DNA from: Salvia splendens
Lineage: Eukaryota > Streptophyta > Magnoliopsida > Lamiales > Lamiaceae
Length of the DNA: 64,000 nucleotides
NCBI RefSeq assembly: GCF_004379255.2
Contig: NC_056039.1
Span: forward strand, 9,660,501-9,724,500
Direction of reading: 5' to 3'
Part shown: positions 55,173-64,000 of the stretch, piece by piece
How positions within the stretch are numbered: the first letter of the stretch is position 1
Layout of the letters: each line of letters begins with the position of its first letter
The notes under the pieces: generated by a model
Database searches by the model: none
The model's input: the letters and a program-made list of their open reading frames with translations, nothing else
Told to the model about the DNA's origin: nothing
Position numbers and translations under genes: made by a program

Positions 55173-58100
55173 ATGGGCGAGCTAGGCAGCCAAGATTCCG
55201 GTTTTGGGTTCAACTCTTATGCGCCGCTTGATCTGGCTTCTTTCAAAGAGGAATGCTTGTCGGCGGCGGAGGATGCCGCCCGGCATGTGCTGAATTGCAT
55301 TCATCCTACGCTCGACTCGGAGGAGGAAAGAAGAGACATCATTGATTATATGCAGAGACTCATCAAAAGCCATGTTAATTGTGAGGTGGTCAATTTTTTT
55401 TAATAAATCTTTTTACCAGATTGATGATTTCATTTGTGCATTCTTGAGAGCTTTTGTGTGCATGGCTGATCGACTCGGGGAGGAGATGTGATAATCATTT
55501 ACTTTTTGAGGGATTATTGTTTGATTATTTGTTGTGTGTGAGAAATGGTGGTGAATTTCCTTTTTGAATAAGTGATCTTTAGATTTTGTTGTCAGGTATC
55601 TTGAATAAGTGATCTTTAGATTTTGTTGTCAGATTTTGAATAAGTGATTTTGTTTGATTATTTGTCAGGTATTTTGAATAAGTGATCTTTAGATTTTGCG
55701 TGTTGATAATCTAAGGAGTGTGGAACTATTTGTTTGCTTGTTGAAATCAAGAATGATGAGTTTTAGATTATGGCATGTTTTCTGAGCAGTCTTCTTCTTG
55801 GTTTCTCATGGATGGATGAGTTTCTGGACAATAACCCCTCAGTTGTATTCCCATTATGTATTTGAAGTAATTTGTATGTGAGTTTCTATAGCTCTAAAAG
55901 GAATCAAGGATATACTGTAGTATATATTTCTTAGTTAATTTTCATTCCATGAGTGTGTGATTGTAAAAACTGATACAGGTGCTAAATATTGGAGTTCAAT
56001 TCAGTGATATCATAGTTTTTACTTTTCATATCTAATACTCCCTCCGTCCCTCTGTAGTAGAGGCGTTTCATTTTGAGCACTTATTTTGAAAAAATGATAA
56101 TAAATAGTTAAAGTGTAGAGAGAGTAAAATAAGAGAGAGAATAATATAGATAAGAGTCTTCTCTATATTATTCTATCTCTTACGTTACTTTTTCTATACT
56201 TTTCCAAAATGGGTGCTGAAAATGAAACGCCTCTACTGCAGAGGGACGGAGGGAGTATTTGATTTTACTGATTATTTGCAATTTAAAAAGTGTTTTTGTG
56301 GCCTCCGCATCTCACAGGTGTTTCCCTATGGGTCCGTGCCACTCAAAACATATTTGCCTGATGGGGATATTGATTTAACTGTTACTAACGGTAGTAAAAC
56401 TGATGAATCCATGGCCCGTGATGTTCTTGCTCTTTTACAAAGGGAAGAGAAAAATGTTAATGCTGAGTTCAAAGTTAAGGATATACAGTATATTGATGCT
56501 GAGGTAATTCCCATTCTATTTTTTTTTGTTAAACCTTCTTTATGATCAGCTGTTTGTTACGCCTTTTAGAACTTCAATATTTTTATTATTATTCTTTTTA
56601 TAGCGGGAGTTTCTATTCTTCGATATTATACATGTGAGTCACGTGACGTTTTCAATGTACATTTTTGTTAGCTTCTGTTCAGAACTCTGTACGCAACTAA
56701 GACAGAATATATAAAACTATCCACATCTTGTGATGTTCTGAGTGAAGCAAGTTTTCTGTTTCTGCCATTTTATGGGGTGGTCCTTATTCTTCTCCCTCTT
56801 TCTCTTTATAAGATTTACTTACTTCGATTATGGTTTGGTGATTAAAAGAATGTGGACATGCTGATATGGTGGTAAGGAACGAAGGTTTTTCTTTTGAAGG
56901 AAGTCACTTACCCAAATTTGCAGTGGTGGACACTATTTATCTATGATTGTCCCATGACATTTTGAAGTAATTATGTTTTTGTGGCAGGTTAAAATTCTGA
57001 AATTCCTTGTGGGGGACACAGTTTTAGATGTATCCTTCAATCAATTGGGTGGGCTTTCTACTCTTTGTTTCCTAGAGCAGGTAGCAAACAGAGCACCCTT
57101 TTTTTTACATTTTACTCCCAGAATTTGGTAACACACTAGTTTTAATGCACACATTATGCCATCAAGTGGTGAAATAAACCTCCTATTCCTTAGGAGGTTT
57201 TTTCACCACTTGAGCATACTCTCTTGTGTTGCTAATACCTAAAGTGACATTACATTCTAATCACAAATTTTCTTCAATTTATTTCTTTATACAGGTTGAT
57301 CGCCTTATTGGGAGAAATCATCTCTTCAAGCGCAGTATTATCTTGATCAAGGCGTGGTGCTATTATGAGAGTCGTATCCTTGGCGCTCACCATGGGTTAA
57401 TTTCTACATATGCTCTGGAAACACTTGTCCTGTACATATTCCATTTGTACCATTCATCCTTATGGGGACCATTAGTGGTAACTGCTGTGATTGTGCATTG
57501 TAATCTTCAATTGCAATCAAATGCTTGCATTTTATCTGTTTCTTATGATTTTTTTTCGTGTAGGTTCTGTACAGATTTTTGGAGTATTATAGTAAATTTG
57601 ATTGGGAGAATGATTGCATCAGCTTGAAAGGACCAGTTTGCAAGTCTTCACTCCCTGATATAGTGGGTAAGCAATGTGCTTCAATAATATTAAAATGTTC
57701 TAAGGTTCACAGTATTGGAACCTTTGCATCATCTCTTTGTGTATATTCTGGCTCCTACATATTTGGTACTCCCTCCGTTTCTCCATAGTTGAGTCATTTT
57801 TCCATTTTAGGAAGTTCACTCATAGTTGAGTCATTTCCCTATATAGTAACTTTTTTCTCTTTCTTACTTTACTCTCTCTTACTTTATTCTCTCTACTTTA
57901 TTAACCTTCTACTTTATTAACCTTCTACTTTATTCTCTCTACTTTTTTCCCTCTCTTACTTTTTTATCTATTTCTTTAACACATTCAACATCCCTTTCTT
58001 AAACTCCGTGCCGAAAAGTTTTGCCTCAACTATGAAGAAACGGAGGGAATATCATTTTAGTTCCATTTTTGTGAATAATCTATTTGATTTTATTTACAGT

Positions 58101-61100
58101 GAAGGTGCCAGAAAATGGAATTACTGATCTGATGTTTGGTGAAGAATTTTTGGAGAACTGCCTGGATATGTTTTCAGTCTCATTAAGGGAACTTGAAGGA
58201 AAACCTAAAGCATTTCAACCGAAACATCTTAATATCATAGACACACTGAAGGAAAACAATAATCTTGGGCGCAGTGTGCACATAGGTAAGGATAATTATA
58301 TTGATTGCTCTCTGTTGGGATACAACTTTTGCCACCCTGATTGACTGTTTAATAGGTTCTTACTATAAGTTGGACCTAAAATAGACCAATGTCTTTTAGG
58401 AAATGGATACTATGGCTGTTGAATTACATTACTTCTATGTGCTGCCACTGCCTTAGTTTAATATACTAAGAAACTTCATCCATCTCTTTCATTTTTCAAT
58501 CTCTTCAACTGGAAGCATGAACTCCTCTTCTTAGGGATGTGTTTGACAACCATAGCCATATACTTTGATATGTAGTTTCCATGCAATTGCATATATGCTC
58601 GAGTATGTGCTAATTTAGCATAATATATTCCTTATTCTATGCTTACGATGCAACCTTTTCATCTCCATTAACTATTCAATATATCATTCATTTGTCTCTG
58701 TTATCTACTAATGGGTAATGTTATATCAAATATTCCATATATGCTAGATTAGTTATCGTGTAACTTTTTTTTATTAATATTATTAATTGTTATATACTAC
58801 ATATTGGTAATGTAATTTATAAAAACATCAAATACTCCATCAATCCCACTCAAAAGGACACATTTCTAAAAATGAAATCACCACACTTTCCACATCATTA
58901 TCTCTCATACTTTATTCTTCTTCACTTAACACACTAAACAACATTGCATAAAATATCATTCCGAAACTAAATGTTTCACTTCGAATAAGACGGATGGAGT
59001 ATATTAATGAATGCACGATACAGTATCATATTATGATATAAAACATATCTAAAATTTAAACATTTCAAAAGTATTCTATATTTGTTGATGAACATGTTAT
59101 AGCCATGTACCAATTTGTTTTATTGCTTGGTCATTACATGGTGAGCCCCGGGCACATGGGGCTCCATTGGAATCACCCTAGGTTGGCTAGGCGGAGTGAT
59201 AATCATGGGGTGAGCCTTTGGGGTGGCTAGGGTGACATAAGTTTCAAATCCTAAACCTTAATCCTTGAAATCTGATCAAATCTTTATTTCAAATAGATCT
59301 CAAATATAATTAATGTTCAAAGATATTCTTCTTTTAACTCTTATCATAATCCCGTTAAGTCGCCAAAAACATCTCCAAAACTAATAACTCTCACATTCCT
59401 CCAAAAATAATGAATGTTATAGCCATGTACCAATTTGTTTTATTGCTTGGTCATTACATTGTGAGCCCCTGGCACCTGGGGCTCCATTGGAATCACCCCA
59501 GGTTGGCTAGGCGGAGTGATAATCATGGGGTGAGCCTTTGGGGTGGCTAGGGTGACATAAGTTTCAAATCCTAAACCTTAATCCTTGAAATCTGATCAAA
59601 TCTTTATTTCTAATAGATCTCAAATATAATTAATGTTCAAAGATATTCTTCTTTTAACTCTTATCATAATCCCGTTAAGTCGCCAAAAACATCTCCAAAA
59701 CTAATAACTCTCGCATTCCTCCAAAAATAATGAATGTTCCAACTCTTCTCTTCTCAAGTAAACTAATTGTTCCTTCTTTAGTTCTTCTACTCTTCTCTAT
59801 TAATTTTTCCTTCTTCAATTCAAATTCTCCATGAATATCGTAGAAATAATAACCACACGTGTTAGTGTGCTCCGATGCCTCGTCGCCCTGCAACACATTT
59901 TTACCTAATCACTCTGTTGTGCCCCGCGCTCCTAAATACATTGCTTGCATCTTTATAAATAAATAAATAAATAAATATAATAGTATCCCACATCGGTGTA
60001 AAGAGAGTTTTGAAACCACTATAATTCTACTGAGTCACTCTTTCTATCACCAATTGGTCTCGACCGCTGACTGATAGCCAAATTTAACAAAGTATAACTA
60101 ACCCAGGCCAGTTCGATAGAGGACTAGAGGTGAGGGCTAGTCCAATCCGATAAAAAAAGCCCGACCCCTCCAAAGTTCACCTTGAAGGGTTTGAGGGAGA
60201 GCATTGGAAAATGAAACAAAAGTTACATATCCCACATCGGTGTAAAGAGATAACTGAATCCACTTTATAAGTATCTTGGGCTACTCCTCCTATCCCCAAT
60301 TGGTGTTAGGATGAAACCCCATGGAATTCTATCAACTTCGATTGAGACGGAGGGAGTATTAATGAATGCATGATATAGTATCATACTATGATATAAAAAA
60401 TATCTAAAACTTAAACACTTCGAAAGTGTTCTGTATTTGTTTGTGAACATGTTATAACCTTGTAACGATTTGTTTTATTGCTTGTGCATGCCTGTGGCGA
60501 GCCCTGGGCGCCTGGGGATCCATTGAAATCGCCCCAGGATGGCTGGGCTGAGCAATATTCATGGGGCGAGCCTTGGGGCGACTGCGGTGATATAAATTTT
60601 CAAATCCTAAACCTTAATCAAATCTTTTTTTTCTAAGATAACTCAAAAATAATTAATGTTCAAATCTGATCAGATCTTCTCCTTTTAACTCTGATCATAA
60701 TCCCCTTAAGTCGCCAAAATATCTCCAAAAATAATAACTCTCGCATTCCTCTTCTCAAGAAAAATAATTATTCATTCTTCAGGTCTTCTACTATTCTGAT
60801 TTAGTTATTCCTTCTCCAATTCAAATTCTCCGTGAATATCGCAGGAAAATAATAACCACATCTGTTTGTGTGCCCCACTGCCTCTTAACCCAGTGCGTCC
60901 CAGGCTCCTAACAACACTGCTTGTGCCTATATACTTTATACGTTACCAACTATGTCAAATATATTTATTAACAGTTCAATTTTGCCAATGCTACCTATCA
61001 TTAACTAAAAATGAGTACGGAGTATTATCTTATCATAGCGAATCAAATTAAATTTAAATTCCTAAAAAAGTATTATGAGCCAATATATTTCTATTTCCTT

Positions 61101-62825
61101 CTTTAACTTCTACTTTAATGTTGGACACTTAAAGATGTTATTTACTATAGTAATAGATAGTAATAGTTGTCATAATAATATTTTAAAGTAGGTCAAATGG
61201 GTTATCTCACTTATCTACAAAATGTGAGACGGCCGCATTCTTGTATTTACCCGTACATTACTCTAGTTTATTGTAATATTCTCATATACTATTTTTTCCT
61301 TCGATTTTGATTTTCTTTTATTGCCCTCTAGGAAATTTCTACCGTATACGGAGTGCTTTCAAGTATGGGGCTCGCAGGCTTAGTCAAGTTCTTTCGCTGC
61401 CAGTTGATAAGGTTGCTTACGGGATACATAAATTCTTCTCAAATGCTATTGCTTGGCACGGGAATGACAATAGAAATTTTATTCAAGACTTGGCCTTAGA
61501 ATTTGGTCATGAAGAGTTCTCAACTGCCACACTATCATTACCTGCTGATCTGATGTCTGAGGAAAATATGCTTTTAAGATTATCTATAAATGATATTGAT
61601 CCTGTTGAGACTGAATTTCCTCTGAAGATGGCATCTGAAGGCTGGAACCCACCAGAATTCAATTTTCGCGAACCTATATCCCTTCGCTCCAAATCTGGAA
61701 ATTCCACTTCTCAGGAGTATGGATCCAAGTCATGGTTAGAAGACCAAAGGGAACATGGAGAAGTGAATTATAGGTATAAATGGTCCATGGATAGCTCATG
61801 GGCCAATTCAACCAATTTAGGTTCACATGCCTCCAATGCTTACAATGTGGATGATATGTCCCATGATTACAAGGATGTGGACACAGCTAGCTTGGGAGAG
61901 TCGGAAGCAGTCAATGCATTGGCTGATCTTACTGGAGACTACGACAGCCATATTAGGAGTCTTTTATATGGTCAGTTATGCCTTGGGTTTTCTCTGTCTG
62001 CACTAGCGTATCATCCTTCGGCAATACCTTCTTGGGCTAACAACAGGAAGCCATGGGATATTGTTTATCAATCAATGCCGCTGTGGTGGAGTCAAGCCTC
62101 TCAAATGACGTTACAGCCTGTCCCAACTGAACAGAGTAACTGCTGGGCTGCTTATTCCGCACCTCCTGCTTATGGATCTTTCTCTGAGGCACAAATTGCC
62201 CGAGGAAGTGGTCCTTACTTTCCCGTTATGGTACTCCTAATTTATGACCTTGTCTCATGGTTTTGATTACTTAGTTTCAGCTGAATGTTTTGGTCGTAGT
62301 CTTACCCGTTATGTCTTGCAGAACGGTTTTCATGGGATGAGATATCCACAGCCACAGGCGGAGAGCAGAAATAGAGTTTCAGACTTTCCTGATCAGTTTC
62401 ACAGACATGGACAAAGTGTTGGCGTGTCTAATGCTTCAGCTGTGAACAAAACTGGAAGTAGTCGGAACGAGCAAATTGATGGCGTGCACATTGCTTCTGC
62501 TGTGCAAAATAGTGAAAATATCAGTCACGAAGCCCTGCCTGAAAAGGTCGACCCTGAAGATCAAAATGGCCCGACAGATCAAAAGCAAGGTGGTTTGAGT
62601 GGACCATTGAGGATTGAATTTGGTTGTGTTGGAGATCTGGCAGAACGGGTCATTTCAGGATCCGCAAATCATGAAACAGAGCAAAGGTAGCAGAGATGCT
62701 TCTTTCAATCTCAATGCTTCTTGTTATAGTATAAATTTTTAAGCTCGATATGATTTTGGTTTTACAGGCTTGAAGAGCAGTCGTTCCAGCTGAAAAGTGA
62801 AGCTGAGTTCCCCCCTTTGTGCTAG
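55173..62825 (+). CDS. Nucleotidyltransferase with PAP/OAS1 substrate-binding domain (TRF/poly(A)-polymerase-like)
   Basis: Complete, 761 residues in nine exons: 55173-55385, 56318-56503, 56988-57080, 57295-57477, 57564-57666, 58100-58285, 61332-62230, 62322-62686, 62768-62825. The catalytic GS and DxD motifs stand together in VFPYGSVPLKTYLPDGDIDL. Then come VKILKFLVGDTVLDVSFNQ (third carboxylate region), RNHLFKRSIILIKAWCYYES and the PAP/OAS1-type domain (HGLISTYALETLVLYIFHLY, WENDCISLKGP, FYRIRSAFKYGARRLSQVLS). The last third is Ser/Asn-rich and probably disordered, ending LKSEAEFPPLC. Plant members are non-canonical RNA nucleotidyltransferases; substrate is not readable here. It matches the Arabidopsis At2g40520/At3g56320 type (from memory). 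The introns hold three Stowaway MITEs, and the 3-kb intron 6 has a 320-bp tandem repeat. No lesion seen. Confidence 0.9.
56038..56255. mobile_element. Stowaway MITE in intron 1 of the nucleotidyltransferase
   Basis: CTCCCTCCGTCCCTCTGTAG with TAGAGGCGTTTCATTTTGAG at the left pairs with GAAACGCCTCTACTGCAGAG and GGACGGAGGGAG at the right; TA lies on both outer sides. The arms are long and nearly perfect, so the element is young. Its right end is only about 60 bp from the exon 2 acceptor. Confidence 0.92.
57769..58049. mobile_element. Stowaway MITE in intron 5 of the nucleotidyltransferase
   Basis: CTCCCTCCGTTTCTCCATAG at the left and CTATGAAGAAACGGAGGGAA at the right, bounded by TA. The interior holds repeated TACTTTATTCTCTC and TTAACCTTCTACTTT units. 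It ends about 50 bp before exon 6. Confidence 0.88.
58835..58999. mobile_element. Stowaway-like MITE in intron 6
   Basis: CTCCATCAATCCCACTCAAA at the left and TCGAATAAGACGGATGGAG at the right, TA on both sides; arms diverged, so older. A second copy of its right end (GAGACGGAGGGAGTATTAAT) occurs at about 60344 as part of a later duplication. Confidence 0.7.
58990..60930. repeat. 320-bp tandem repeat and diverged third copy in intron 6
   Basis: Two near-identical units run head to tail (about 59095-59414 and 59415-59734; landmark AGCCATGTACCAATTTG at 59101 and 59421; also GGTTGGCTAGGCGGAGTGAT and TAAGTCGCCAAAAACATCTC). A third, diverged copy at about 60345-60930 also includes the flank with the Stowaway right end and ATTAATGAATGCA. 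Between them, TATCCCACATCGGTGTAAAG occurs at 59984 and again at 60228, a short direct pair of the sort found in small LTR/TRIM elements. Confidence 0.8.
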
Positions 62826-64000
62826 AGCACAAAGTTGTTTTGTACACAGTAGAGGTGATACTGATGCTAACAGACTTGAGGCGTAAGCTGTAGTTTTCAC
62901 AACCTACATAACCCCCCTTTTGGGTTGTTTGTGATTATAGATGCATATAGCTCCAGAATTAGACTTATTCTTCTTACAGTTTGGCTTCAGCTGCTGTCTG
63001 TAATAGTTCCCTAGCTATTGATGGATTCACAGTTTTTTTAAACTCATTTACATATTTGTGCTTAAATATTCATCCGTATAAAAGTTATGCTCAATCAAAT
63101 TTTCATTAAAACAGTGCAACCTATTTCAACTTTTGGATTTATTTGTGTAAATCAGTCTCAGTAAATGAGTTTTGAAGAAATTGATATGAAGTTTGTGCAA
63201 TGTGTGCAATATATGTGCAGTGTGTGTGTAGTGTGCAGTGTATGTGCATTGTTTGTGTGTGCAGTGTGTAAAGGTGTCTAGTGTTATACTTACTATTTGT
63301 ATTCTAATTATCTATTTTGAAATTCGAATTGTGGAATTGTTGAGTTGGGAGGATTTGAAAATTATAATTCAATTTCAACTTTGGTGCCTCAAATTTTATT
63401 TTACATGCCCAATTCTATGATACAGTATTTAATAGAGCCTTAAATTAGCCATTTTTTTAATTGAATTTTGATAAGACAAATAGATGTGTTATTGTTACTT
63501 CATGTAAACAATATTTGTCCTGATATATTGAAATTTAATTGAATTATACTCTATTAAAGCTTCAGCCTTCACGTTTTGTCTTTTATGAATATCTAAAAGA
63601 AGAGTTTTGCGTGAGACTGGTCTTGTGATTGTGAGGCATGATGTGAACAGGATCCAAATTCATTTCCAATGATCTATTTATATTTTACAAGTTGCATCAA
63701 AATAATTATTAGGTTGAATTCGAATTTTAATTCATTTCAAAGTATTGAACACAATTTTTATGTCACAATACATTAAATTAAAGTAGCAAACTGTAGCCGG
63801 CATATAATTAATAAGCAGTGTGTACATAGATGATAGATACTATATAACAACATTATTTAGTAGGATGAAAATTGTATTGTGTGGGGCGAGAGATATGACT
63901 AGGGTTGACCAAAATATTTGGAATTCGAAAATTCGATTTTGAATCAAACCAAAGTAAAATTGATTTGGATCGAATTTTTTGAAAAATTTGGATGTTCTAA
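62826..64000. other. 3' UTR and downstream AT-rich DNA
   Basis: After the nucleotidyltransferase stop. A GT/GCA-rich low-complexity run (GTGCAATGTGTGCAATATAT, GTGTGCAGTGTATGTGCA) lies at 63190-63275. At 63899 TAGGGTTGACC followed by recurring AATTCGAAAATTCG-type motifs looks like the left end of another hAT-like MITE cut off by the window edge. No gene seen. Confidence 0.45.

Overview
The window is nuclear DNA of a flowering plant. It has AT-rich intergenic DNA, GT-AG introns, Stowaway 'CTCCCTCCGTC' MITEs, an alpha-expansin and plant ribosomal-promoter motifs. Gene content points to a eudicot; I cannot name the species (an asterid such as a Lamiales member is a guess).

Host genes, all on the + strand: (1) 3' part of a nardilysin-like M16 protease (135-7215); (2) an alpha-expansin whose signal-peptide start is out of frame with the mature protein (12322-13372); (3) a UXT-type UDP-xylose transporter, complete in 7 exons (24941-28780); (4) 40S ribosomal protein S26, complete in 5 exons (29943-31459); (5) a nucleotidyltransferase with PAP/OAS1-type domains, complete in 9 exons (55173-62825). 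From memory of Arabidopsis gene numbers, nardilysin/UXT3 and RPS26/nucleotidyltransferase are neighbour pairs there too, so the window looks like conserved gene order stretched by transposons.

The DNA between the genes is mostly DNA transposons. 9332-10657: a Mutator-like element (MULE) with a captured B3-domain gene fragment and a TTGACATG repeat array. 15719-16913 and 19108-24389: a short non-autonomous MULE and its 5.3 kb coding relative, both with ~110 bp terminal inverted repeats (TIRs) and perfect 9-bp target duplications (TSDs). The large one carries a MURA-type transposase (one in-frame stop) convergent with an intact GRF zinc-finger/coiled-coil/membrane-anchor gene. 17368-19029, 33793-35665, 36336-37634 and 38034-42837: four PIF/Harbinger elements with differently broken HARBI1-type transposases, the last split by a 2.6 kb probable solo LTR. 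42858-43418 and 44849-45380: two hAT-like MITEs with perfect 8-bp TSDs. 45431-54227: an 8.8 kb PIF/Harbinger element with a Myb/SANT gene (+) facing a DDE transposase gene (-); a 2.37 kb tandem duplication inside it doubled both a 250-bp higher-order minisatellite and the last two transposase exons.

The most interesting points are the two-gene MULE with a GRF/membrane accessory protein, the duplicated and complementarily damaged transposase exons in the large PIF element, the identical Trp-to-UGA change in two divergent Harbinger transposases, and two different transposons sitting in the two halves of a duplicated ~65 bp host site.
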